In this document: positions 34,374 to 42,165 of the stretch, piece after piece | Layout: the number at the start of each line of letters is the position of its first letter | Position numbering within the stretch: position 1 is the stretch's first letter | Assembly (NCBI GenBank): GCA_018001225.1 | Contig: JAGNIJ010000032.1 | Location: 1 to 52,176 of the forward strand | Reading direction: 5' to 3' | Length of the DNA stretch: 52,176 bases | Source: Kiritimatiellia bacterium | GTDB lineage: Bacteria; Verrucomicrobiota; Kiritimatiellia; CAIQIC01; JAGNIJ01 | The notes under the pieces: model-generated | Databases searched by the model: none | Told to the model about the DNA's origin: nothing | Seen by the model: the letters and a program-made list of their open reading frames with translations, nothing else | Position numbers and translations under genes: made by a program

Positions 34374-35204
34374 TCAAGCGAACCCGGCGCCGGCCACATC
34401 CTGGGCGGCCTGGGCCACGATTTCCGGGGTAATTTGCCGCACGCGGGCCGCGCTGCCCAGCATGAGGGCGATGTCGGCGACGTTGTTGAGCACCCGGGGC
34501 AGGCCGTGGGTGACCGTGTACATGGCACGCATGGCGTCCAGATCGAAGATCCACAAATCGCCCCCGGCCACGCGGATGCGATTCTGGATGTACTCAATCG
34601 TCTGGTCCTCGTTCAGGGGCTGGAGGCACCAGGTCAGTTGAAGACGCTGCAGGAGCGACTCGTCGGCTTTGCGAAGCTGGTCTAGCTCCACGTAGCCGGC
34701 GAGGATGATGGTGAAGGCGGGGCTCAAGGGTTGGTTCTCGCGGCCGGCCAGGGTCAGGTTGGTCAGCAGGTGCAGGAAATGATAGGTCTCCGGGTCGGCC
34801 ATCATCTGCGCCTCGTCCAGCGCCAGCACCACGTGGCCGAGGGAGGGCATTTCCTCGTTGAGCAGGCGGATGGCCTCGAGGGGATCGGGCGGCGCGTCGG
34901 GGACGCGGCGGCAGCCGATCTGGCGGAGGATCTGCTGGGCGAAGAGCGGCACGGGGCCCGGGACATAGTCCAGCGCGACGAACCGCGACTGGCTCTCGTT
35001 ATGCACCTGGGTGGCCAGCAGCCGCAGGATCATGGACTTCCCGACGCCGTAGGCGCCGGTCAGCACGCCGCCGAGCTTGCGATTGAGGGCGAGGTAGGTC
35101 AGCCGGGCCAATCCCTCGCGGTGCTGGTCGGACAGGTACGCGAAGCGAGTATCGGCCACATTCTGGAACGGCTCTTCCTTGAGATTCCAGTAGGTTATGT
35201 ACAC
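34374..35204 (-). CDS. ExeA-like AAA ATPase
   Basis: The 276-residue protein begins 'MYITYWNLKEEPF', the N-terminal signature of ExeA/GspA-type ATPases. Walker A is 'GAYGVGKS' (50-57), Walker B is 'LALDEAQMM' (about 128-136), and a winged C-terminal segment follows ('GLPRVLNNVADIALML'). It lacks the peptidoglycan-binding domain of ExeA. Related ATPases occur in PEP-CTERM/exosortase and exopolysaccharide loci, and the divergent polysaccharide genes here fit that. It begins 14 bases after the KaiC-like gene and is last in the three-gene operon. Confidence 0.9.
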   Translation of the reverse strand: MYITYWNLKEEPFQNVADTRFAYLSDQHREGLARLTYLALNRKLGGVLTGAYGVGKSMILRLLATQVHNESQSRFVALDYVPGPVPLFAQQILRQIGCRRVPDAPPDPLEAIRLLNEEMPSLGHVVLALDEAQMMADPETYHFLHLLTNLTLAGRENQPLSPAFTIILAGYVELDQLRKADESLLQRLQLTWCLQPLNEDQTIEYIQNRIRVAGGDLWIFDLDAMRAMYTVTHGLPRVLNNVADIALMLGSAARVRQITPEIVAQAAQDVAGAGFA

Positions 35205-35218
35205 TCGTTTCTACGCTT

Positions 35219-36103
35219 TCAACGGCCGGGCGGCTCGCCTTGGCCGCCGGGCCCCCTCGGGATTTCGTCCGTGCGCAGTCCGGGCATCACGCTGGAAAAA
35301 TTGATCCGAGGACCGGACGGCGCCTCCCCGCCGGCCGGCATCGAGGGCCGGGAGGGCGTCATTTTCCGGGCAGCGGCGGCCGGTCCCGCGGCGGGCGCCG
35401 CGGGGGGCGGCGGTTCCGCCGACAACTCGGTCAACCCGAGGCCGTTGACGATGTCATATTCGATCGGCGGGCCGGGTTTCTTTTCTCCAAGGTACTTGGT
35501 GACCTGGAAGAGCAGGCGGTCGCTCTTCTCGGAGGGATTCAGGTAGATGCAGATGGGAATGATCTCCTCCAGGATCTTGCGAAGGCGATGGGCCATGGCC
35601 GAAACCGGCTTGGGCAGGGTCATGAGCGTGGTCGTACCGAGGCGGTCGAACGCCCGGGCGAAGGAGAGCGCGTACTGCCCGAGATGCTCGACGTCCTGGA
35701 TGGCGACCCACGGCACGATGGTGTCGATGACGACCCGGCGGATGGAGTGGGTCTCGATGACTTCCTTCAACTGGTTGAAGCCGTCGGCCGGCAGGTTCAC
35801 CGCGTCCGTGCGGTCCATGCCGAACACGAAGTCGCTGTATTCGAGCAGGATGAGGTTCTCCGCTTCCACGGCGTTGCTGATGGGGAGGCCCAGCGAGTCG
35901 GCGCAGATGGTCAGGTCGGCGGCCTGCCGGGTGGACAGCATCAGGCAACGCTCGTCCTGCTGCAGCCCCTGACGGAGGAACTGGAAGGCCATCACGGTCT
36001 TGCCGGTGTTGGTCCGCCCGGTCACGAGCGTGGACCGTCCCTGGTACACGCCTCCGTAGGCGGCATCGAAAAACGGCACTCCCAGTGGCGTTTTAGCGAT
36101 CAT
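35219..36103 (-). CDS. KaiC/RAD55-like RecA-fold ATPase
   Basis: The 294-residue protein is a single-domain RecA-fold ATPase of the KaiC/RAD55 group. Walker A is 'GRTNTGKT' (29-36), with 'VVIDTIVPW' as Walker B (about 129-137). The last 75 residues are Pro/Ala-rich and low in complexity. The ATG overlaps the receiver stop as ATGA, so the two proteins are made together. Such ATPases often work with receivers or two-component proteins in signalling rather than in recombination. An open extension to 36268 overlaps the receiver gene and is rejected. Its partner ATPase follows 14 bases later. Confidence 0.85.
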   Translation of the reverse strand: MIAKTPLGVPFFDAAYGGVYQGRSTLVTGRTNTGKTVMAFQFLRQGLQQDERCLMLSTRQAADLTICADSLGLPISNAVEAENLILLEYSDFVFGMDRTDAVNLPADGFNQLKEVIETHSIRRVVIDTIVPWVAIQDVEHLGQYALSFARAFDRLGTTTLMTLPKPVSAMAHRLRKILEEIIPICIYLNPSEKSDRLLFQVTKYLGEKKPGPPIEYDIVNGLGLTELSAEPPPPAAPAAGPAAAARKMTPSRPSMPAGGEAPSGPRINFSSVMPGLRTDEIPRGPGGQGEPPGR

Positions 36104-36489
36104 TGCACCTGACCCGAGGCGACCTCGCCGCTCCCCAGGAGTCTCTTCAGCACGGCGCTCACAAACGAGAGCTCGAAGGGCTTGGTAAGGAAATCCTTGA
36201 TGCCGAGCTGCTCGCACTCGGAGAGCCGCTCGTCGGTGGGAAAGCCGCTGGCCACGATGATCGGGCACTGGGGGCGGGCCTTGCGCAGGGCGCGCACGAG
36301 GTCCATCCCGCTCACCGAGCCGGCCATTTCCAGGTCGGTCACGATCACCTGCACGGTCGGGTTCCTGGCCTGTTCGCAGCCCGCGGTGCCGTCGGCCGCC
36401 AGGACCACCTGGTGTCCGAGCTTTTGAAAGAGGCGGTTCAGGTAGTTGCGCACCTGCTCGTCATCGTCGATCACGAGAATCTTGGCCAT
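36100..36489 (-). CDS. Stand-alone CheY-like response regulator receiver
   Basis: The 129-residue protein is a bare receiver domain. Acidic residues 'IDDD' (7-10) bind Mg2+, the phospho-acceptor is Asp52 in 'VIVTDLEM', the switch Ser is in 'VASGFP' (about 81) and the conserved Lys is in 'FLTKPF' (about 103). There is no output domain, so it must signal through a partner, most likely the KaiC-like ATPase whose start overlaps its stop. GGAGGAG directly before the ATG at 36489 decides the start over an ATG 12 bases upstream. No histidine kinase is in the window. Confidence 0.93.
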   Translation of the reverse strand: MAKILVIDDDEQVRNYLNRLFQKLGHQVVLAADGTAGCEQARNPTVQVIVTDLEMAGSVSGMDLVRALRKARPQCPIIVASGFPTDERLSECEQLGIKDFLTKPFELSFVSAVLKRLLGSGEVASGQVQ

Positions 36490-36552
36490 AGACTCCTCCA
36501 TCCTCCCGCCGCTCGCCCGCCGCGGCGCGCACAGTAATCTTTTCCATCCGAT

Positions 36553-36580
36553 ATCCTATCCATCGCGGGAAGCTTGACAA
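36553..36580 (-). promoter_or_regulatory. Candidate promoter of the receiver-KaiC-ExeA operon
   Basis: On the minus strand TTGTCA (36580-36575) and TAGGAT (36558-36553) are 16 bases apart, matching consensus at five and four of six positions. It lies about 60 bases before the receiver start. Confidence 0.4.
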
Positions 36581-36639
36581 GAAATAACTTCCGGGCGCGC
36601 GCGGTATCCGGCGGCGGGGCCGGGTCTTGGGCCCGCCGG

Positions 36640-36663
36640 CGGGCGGGGCCGCCGCCCGTTTTT
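36640..36663 (+). terminator. Terminator-like hairpin in the leader of the polysaccharide operon
   Basis: CGGGCGG (36640-36646) pairs with CCGCCCG (36652-36658) around a five-base loop and is followed by TTTTT on the plus strand. It lies about 67 bases before the first polysaccharide gene and points in its direction. No gene upstream on this strand needs terminating, so attenuation is possible. Confidence 0.5.
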
Positions 36664-36729
36664 CGGCTGGCGTTGGATTCGCGTTTGCCGCACTATGCGA
36701 AGCAGCGGGCGAGGAAGACGAGGTACCCT

Positions 36730-39700
36730 GTGAGCGCGAGGGATCCGGACCATAATTTGCGCGGGCTGCTGAAGACCGACGAGAAGACCCCGCTCCCGGT
36801 CGCTCCCCAAAAGATTGCGCTGCTGAAGTCCACGTACCGGCAGAGCTGGTTTTACTTCCTGCTGCTGATCTGCATGGCGGTCGCCTGGGCCTTCCCGCTG
36901 CGCATCGCCCTGCTGCGGCTGCTGGCCTTCCGCCCGACGCACCAGGGCGTCCGGGACCGGCACGAGTTTGTCGCCATCGCCTACGAATCCATTTCCGAGC
37001 GCCCGCGGGACGTGTCGCCGCTGCAATTCAAGGACCATCTGGCGGCCCTGCGGAAGGCCGGGTACATCCCGATCAGCCTGGCGGACGTGCGGGCCCTGTA
37101 CCAGGAGGGCAAACCCCTGCCGCGCAAGGCGATCCTGATGACGTTCGACCAGTCGCGCAAGGCGGCCTACTTCGAGGCGCGCGGGCCGCTCCAGCGGGCC
37201 GGCTGGACCGCGGTGGCCTTCCTGTGGACGGCGCCGATCGTGGACGAGGATCCGGCGAGCCTGCGGTGGCCCTACATCCGGACCATGCTGCAGGGCGGCG
37301 GCTGGGAAATCGGGGTCCAGGGCCACCGGAGCTATTCCCGCATCACGGCGGACAGCGCCGGGACCCGGCGGAATTTCATGGCGGCGCCCCGCTGGATCGC
37401 CGAAGAGACCCGCTATGAAAGCCCGGCCGAGTTCAGCGCGCGGCTGATCGCGGACCACGAGGCGGCGCTGGCGTTCATCCAGGAAAACCTGCCGGGCAAG
37501 CCGTTCGCCTACGCGTTCCCCTACGGCGATTTCGGGCAGTTCGACCAGCGCGCGGTCCTGTCCCGCCGGCTGAACATGGACCTCGTGGGCCGCTACTACG
37601 ACCTGGGCTTCGTCCTCGGCAACACGGCGCTGAACACGAAGGACAGCGACCCGCGGCGCCTTCGGCGGCTGCTGGTCAACCCGCGGTGGAGCACGGAAGA
37701 GCTGGTGGCGCGGCTGGAGAACGCCTGGCCCCATCCGCAGGGCTACTCGCGCCAGGCCCTTCTCTCCACCCCCGCCGCGTGGGTGGTGGACTGGGGCCGG
37801 GTCGGCATGGGCCCGGACTTCGTGCGCTTCACCGCGCGGACGAACACGACGGGGGCCAAGGTCTGGCTGAACGGCAGCGACACGTTCCGGGATTTCCACG
37901 CCCGGCTCAAGGCGAGGGTCGAGCACGGCCAGTTCGGCCTGTTCATGCGGGCCACGCCGGACGGCGAGGAGCACGTCTACCTGGGGCTCGGCGACGAGGG
38001 CAAGGTCTGGCTGCGCCAGAAGCACGCGGGCATGAAGCCGTTCACGCTGGCCTCGGCCAATTACACGCCCGACGCCGAGGGGTTCGTGGAGCTCGAGGTC
38101 TTCATCCGCGACCGGCTTTTTTACGCGCAGGTCAACGGGCAGCCGCTGTTCCAGAACATCATCAACACCCGCGGCGTCGTGCGCGCGGGCATGATCGGCT
38201 GCAGCGTCTGGCACCCGGATATCGGGACGGCCCTGGCCGAGGTGGTGGATTTCGACCTCGAGCCGTTCCGCCCGAGCGTCCTGACCTGGGAGCCGACGCT
38301 CGGTCACTCGCTGGACCTGGCCTACTGGCTGCGCGGGGAGGCCTACCGGTATAGCCACCTGGCCGCGCCGTGGATGGTCGTCTCGACGCACGGGCTGCAG
38401 GAGCAACCCCGCTGGGACCCCCGGCTGTTTTCGTCGTTCGCGTCGATTTACCGTATGCAATTCACCCCCGAGGTGCGGCTGGACAGCTTCGAGGCGCTCG
38501 CGACCCTGTCGCCGAGGACGCTGGCGGAAGAAGCCCGCAACATCCGGGCCAACGGGGTGGTACTGAACCTGGGGGGCACCATGCGCGGAATGATCCTCTC
38601 GCAGCTCACCTCGTGGTTGAAGGAGGCCAGCCGGGTGCTGGCGGCCAGCGGCTTGAGCATGCTGGTGCAACTGCCGCCCGTGCTGGAGCAGCCTTCGACC
38701 CTCCCGAGCGTGATGGAGGCCGTGCCCGGCGCGCAGATCGTCACGACGGAGGACGCCACCGTGTCGGCCGCCGCGGAAGTCGCCTCGACCAATACGCCGC
38801 CCGTGCTGAAGCAGGAGACCGCCCCCCTGCCCTACCGCGATCTCGAGCTCACCCTCTACTACGAGCTCTCCGGCCTGACCCAGCCCGACGAAACCTGGAG
38901 CACGGAGATGCACGCGGAATGGCTCCGCCAGGAAGGGCGCGCCGCGTTCCGGATCGGGGATTTCCAGAAGGCGCGCGAGATCTGGACGCACTGGAAGGAG
39001 CTGGAACCCAACAACGAGGAACCGGTCTCGCTGATCGGCGACGTGTTCCTGCGCGAGGGCAACATCGAGACCGCGATGGAGTACTACCGGCAGAGCCTCG
39101 ACCTCAACCCGGGGCAGATCGGGCTGGTGATCCGCATGGCCCGCATCCTCGGCGTCAACGCGAACAAGCCGGAAGAGGCCATGCAGTTGCTGAACCGCTA
39201 CGCGCGGATCTTCCCCAATCATCCGGACATCGCCCTGGCGCAGGCCGAGTGGCTGATCCGGCAGCGGCGCGAGGAGGAGGCCACGGCCCTGGTCCGCAAG
39301 GTGGTGGAGTTGTTCCCCGAGAACCTGCGCGCCCGCACCATGCTCCATCCGCTGCTGAAGGACGCGCGGAAGCAGTACGAGAACCTCAAGAAGATCGTCG
39401 AGGTCGGGTCCCAGACCGGGCTGGAGCAGCAGCTGGCCCGGGCCATCCAGGAGCAGGATCTCTTCACCCTGCCGGAATCCTGGCTGCTGATGGACTTCCT
39501 CGAGCGCATGGCGGTCGAGGCCCCCGAGGAGCAGCGGGAGCTGTACACGGCGCTGCTGCCCCGCGACCAGAAGGCCTTCGACGATTTCCGCTCCGGGCGC
39601 CTGTCGGCCGAGTGGATCAGCTCGGTGAACTACGAGGAAGACCAGGCGGGCAGCATGCTGCTGGCGGCGGACCCGGCCAAGACGGAGGCCTACCTGCGCC

Positions 39701-40647
39701 TGGTCCGGTCGGACAGCCTGCTCAACGGCTTCGTCGAGGCGCTGGTGGAGGAGCCCCGGGGCTATCTCTGGCTGTACGCGCGGCGCGGGGCCGGCAGCAT
39801 GGTGCGCTTCGGCTTCGACCAGTCGGGGCAGCTGTACCTGCAGGTCTGGCGCGGGGGACAGATCCTGGCCCGCAACACCCGCTACTGGGTGAAGCCCGAC
39901 CGGCCGATCCGGCTGCGCCTGGAGATCCGGGGCGACGGGGCGCTGGGGTTCGTGGACGGCCAGGCCGCCTTTGGCGCGCCGCTGTCGATCCCGCGCAACA
40001 TGGGCCTGGGCTGGTGGGGCCTGGCCCCGTGGGCCCCGCAGTTCGGCCAGGCCCAGGTGCTGATCCGCGAGGTCAGCGGCGGCCCGCTCCCCGTCCAGAT
40101 CGGGTGGTTCCAGGGCCGGGGCGAGAGCGTCACGGACGAGGACATCCTGGCGCGCCTGAAACCGCACATCCAGCAGATCTCGGCCGTGACGCCGCCGTGG
40201 TTCTTCCACGACACGGACGGCGAGGTGAAGAAACGGGGCGAGGGCGACTTCCCCGACGTGCGCATCTTCTCGCGCTACCACCAGGTGCGGCTGCTGCCCG
40301 CGGTCCAGGACGTTTCGCTGCGCACGCTCGACGTGGCCAAGCTCGTGCCGCTGGCGGAGACCAACCGGGTGGACGGCTTCACGCTCATGGTGCCCCGCAT
40401 GCCTCCCGCGGAATGGTTCGAGAGCGCCGAGAAGGCGCTGCTGGGGACCTCGCTGACGATCCTCGTCGCCCACCTGGACCTGGACAAGAAGACCGCCGAG
40501 CTCCGCGAGGTGGCGCCGTACGTCGGGCTGTTCCCGGGGGCGCGCGCGACGCACACGCTGCCGATGATCGTGCCGGAGACCCATCCGCCCGATGCGCCGC
40601 CCAAGCCCCAGGATGACCGCTCGCCCAGCGCGGTGCTGATCCTCTGA
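36730..40647 (+). CDS. Large PgaB-like protein A: degenerate NodB domain, LamG-like and GH18-like domains, TPRs
   Basis: This 1305-residue inner-membrane-anchored protein has a cytoplasmic N terminus, one helix (about 39-57), and a NodB-type polysaccharide deacetylase domain (about 80-300). Motif 1 reads 'TFDQS' (138-142) where active enzymes have TFDDG, and the histidine motif has one His (about 199) without its partner; 'YAFPYGD' (about 261-267) is kept. Next are a jelly-roll LamG-like domain (about 365-512), a GH18-like barrel (about 518-700, 'NGVVLNLGG' where chitinases have DxE), TPRs (about 725-880), then a second LamG-like and second GH18-like part. The GTG at 36730 matches the start of the paralogue; an upstream extension to 36574 has no support. 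GT2 gene follows 4 bases later. Role inferred: polymer binding or scaffold in PNAG-like export. Confidence 0.82.
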   Translation: MSARDPDHNLRGLLKTDEKTPLPVAPQKIALLKSTYRQSWFYFLLLICMAVAWAFPLRIALLRLLAFRPTHQGVRDRHEFVAIAYESISERPRDVSPLQFKDHLAALRKAGYIPISLADVRALYQEGKPLPRKAILMTFDQSRKAAYFEARGPLQRAGWTAVAFLWTAPIVDEDPASLRWPYIRTMLQGGGWEIGVQGHRSYSRITADSAGTRRNFMAAPRWIAEETRYESPAEFSARLIADHEAALAFIQENLPGKPFAYAFPYGDFGQFDQRAVLSRRLNMDLVGRYYDLGFVLGNTALNTKDSDPRRLRRLLVNPRWSTEELVARLENAWPHPQGYSRQALLSTPAAWVVDWGRVGMGPDFVRFTARTNTTGAKVWLNGSDTFRDFHARLKARVEHGQFGLFMRATPDGEEHVYLGLGDEGKVWLRQKHAGMKPFTLASANYTPDAEGFVELEVFIRDRLFYAQVNGQPLFQNIINTRGVVRAGMIGCSVWHPDIGTALAEVVDFDLEPFRPSVLTWEPTLGHSLDLAYWLRGEAYRYSHLAAPWMVVSTHGLQEQPRWDPRLFSSFASIYRMQFTPEVRLDSFEALATLSPRTLAEEARNIRANGVVLNLGGTMRGMILSQLTSWLKEASRVLAASGLSMLVQLPPVLEQPSTLPSVMEAVPGAQIVTTEDATVSAAAEVASTNTPPVLKQETAPLPYRDLELTLYYELSGLTQPDETWSTEMHAEWLRQEGRAAFRIGDFQKAREIWTHWKELEPNNEEPVSLIGDVFLREGNIETAMEYYRQSLDLNPGQIGLVIRMARILGVNANKPEEAMQLLNRYARIFPNHPDIALAQAEWLIRQRREEEATALVRKVVELFPENLRARTMLHPLLKDARKQYENLKKIVEVGSQTGLEQQLARAIQEQDLFTLPESWLLMDFLERMAVEAPEEQRELYTALLPRDQKAFDDFRSGRLSAEWISSVNYEEDQAGSMLLAADPAKTEAYLRLVRSDSLLNGFVEALVEEPRGYLWLYARRGAGSMVRFGFDQSGQLYLQVWRGGQILARNTRYWVKPDRPIRLRLEIRGDGALGFVDGQAAFGAPLSIPRNMGLGWWGLAPWAPQFGQAQVLIREVSGGPLPVQIGWFQGRGESVTDEDILARLKPHIQQISAVTPPWFFHDTDGEVKKRGEGDFPDVRIFSRYHQVRLLPAVQDVSLRTLDVAKLVPLAETNRVDGFTLMVPRMPPAEWFESAEKALLGTSLTILVAHLDLDKKTAELREVAPYVGLFPGARATHTLPMIVPETHPPDAPPKPQDDRSPSAVLIL

Positions 40648-40651
40648 CGCC

Positions 40652-42079
40652 ATGCCCGCGACCTCCAGCCCGCCCGGGCCGCCCGCCCCGGCGCACGCGC
40701 CCAAGACCGGCCACCGGTGCCACTGCGAGGACTGCTTCTTGAGCGTGTACGTGCTCGACGCGGCCCGCCCGACGGTGTGCCCCTTCTGCCAGCGCCGCAT
40801 GAAACAGGAATCGTTTCCCCCGCGGCCGCCGGCGGAGAACAAGGCCGAACACAACTTCGAGGAGCGCCTCCGGCGCCTGTATCACCCGCCGCCCCGCGTC
40901 TCGATGGTGCTCATGGCCGCCGGGGGCATCCTGCTGCTGACCATGGTCATCTACCTGCAGCTGATCAATATCGAGCACTACTGGTACTCGCCGCTGGTCA
41001 ACATCTTCAGCCTCGTGGTGGGGATTTTCATCCTCACGCGCTTTCTCTTCGCCGCGTTCTACTCCCCGCCGCCGAGCGTCGGGTTCGAACCGCCCGTGAC
41101 GGTCTCCATCCCCTGCTACAACGAGGAGAAGTCCATCGCCCAGACCATCGCCCAGGTCTTCGCGCAGGACTACCCGCACTGGAAGACGGAAGTGATCGTG
41201 GTCAACGACGGGTCCCGCGACAACACGCTCGAGGAGATGCTGAAGGCCCAGGCGGCCTTTCCCCTGCTCGTCATCGTGGACTTCGAGCGCAACCGCGGCC
41301 TGGTCTACGGCATGGCGGCGGCATCCCTGATGGCCCACAGCGATTTCATCGTGTTCGTGGACTCCGACACCTTCCTGATGCCCGACGCCGTGCGCAAGGT
41401 GATCCAGGGGTTCGTGGACCCGACCGTGGGCGGCATTTCCGGGCACACGGACGTGGAGAATTCCAAGGTCAACCTGCTGACGCGGATGCAGGACGTGCGG
41501 TATTACTTCTCGTACACGATCATGAAGGCGGCGGAGAGCACGTTCGGGATGGTGAGCTGCCTGCCCGGGTGTTTCTCGGCCTACCGGCGGTCCTGCATCC
41601 TGCACGTGCTGGACGACTGGATCCACAGCACGTGCTTCGGCAAGGTCGGCAACTACGGCGACGACCGCAGCCTGACGAATTTCGTGCTGAAGGACTACCG
41701 GATCCTGTACGACAGCGAGGCCGTGGCGACCACGCTCGCGCCCGAGAACTGGAAACAGTACGTCCGGCAGCAGGCGCGCTGGATGCGCTCGTACGCGCGC
41801 GAGGTGTTCCGGGCCAGCAAGTTCATGTGGCGCAAGCACCCGATCCCGGCGCTGTCGTGGTACGTGATGATGTGGATGCCGATCGTGGAGCCCCTGATCA
41901 TCCTGCAGGCCCTCGTCATCGGCCCGCTGCTGATGGGCACGGTGACCGCGCCGTACGTGGTCGGCGTGATGGCCATCACCCTGATCTGGTCGATGGAGCA
42001 CCTGCGCCGCACCGGGCGAACGGACTGGTGGGCCGGGTTCTTCTTCACCTTCTCCTACGCCCTGTTCTTCAGCTGGTAG
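40652..42079 (+). CDS. Zinc-ribbon GT2 polysaccharide synthase A, ended early by an in-frame TAG
   Basis: This is a PgaC/BcsA-like processive family 2 glycosyltransferase. The N terminus has a zinc-ribbon-like Cys cluster (C25, C28, C43, C46). Two membrane helices (about 80-125) precede the GT2 domain: 'SIPCYNEE', 'VVNDGS', 'FVDSDTF' and 'QQARW' (the QxxRW motif, about 365), then three C-terminal helices. It resembles poly-GlcNAc synthase most, but the donor sugar is not proven. The TAG at 42077-42079 falls where the paralogue has CAG (Gln), and 29 codons with matching sequence ('YYALATLR', 'WGTR') continue in frame to a TGA at 42167-42169 that overlaps the next start. The intended gene therefore probably ran to 42169. 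Confidence 0.88.
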   Translation: MPATSSPPGPPAPAHAPKTGHRCHCEDCFLSVYVLDAARPTVCPFCQRRMKQESFPPRPPAENKAEHNFEERLRRLYHPPPRVSMVLMAAGGILLLTMVIYLQLINIEHYWYSPLVNIFSLVVGIFILTRFLFAAFYSPPPSVGFEPPVTVSIPCYNEEKSIAQTIAQVFAQDYPHWKTEVIVVNDGSRDNTLEEMLKAQAAFPLLVIVDFERNRGLVYGMAAASLMAHSDFIVFVDSDTFLMPDAVRKVIQGFVDPTVGGISGHTDVENSKVNLLTRMQDVRYYFSYTIMKAAESTFGMVSCLPGCFSAYRRSCILHVLDDWIHSTCFGKVGNYGDDRSLTNFVLKDYRILYDSEAVATTLAPENWKQYVRQQARWMRSYAREVFRASKFMWRKHPIPALSWYVMMWMPIVEPLIILQALVIGPLLMGTVTAPYVVGVMAITLIWSMEHLRRTGRTDWWAGFFFTFSYALFFSW

Positions 42080-42165
42080 ATCTACTACGCCCTGGCGACG
42101 CTGCGCCGCGCGGCCTGGGGCACCCGCGGCACCGGGGCGGGCACGGCGACGGGGGGCGGTGAGCC

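Noticed and set aside
36574..36729. N-terminal extension of the first PgaB-like protein from an ATG at 36574
   Set aside because: The added residues are Arg/Gly/Pro-rich, cross the terminator-like hairpin and have no match in the paralogue, which begins with a GTG at the equivalent place.
36556..40854. A very long open frame on the minus strand opposite the first PgaB-like gene and synthase start
   Set aside because: It is rich in Arg, Gln, His, Pro and Ala with no domain signal, as expected from the complement of GC-rich genes; the plus strand has clear domains and a paralogue.
42077..42079. TAG read as an amino acid through genetic code reassignment
   Set aside because: corA (33991-33993) and the MFS gene (30549-30551) end in TAG with no homologous sequence after them, so TAG works as a stop here.
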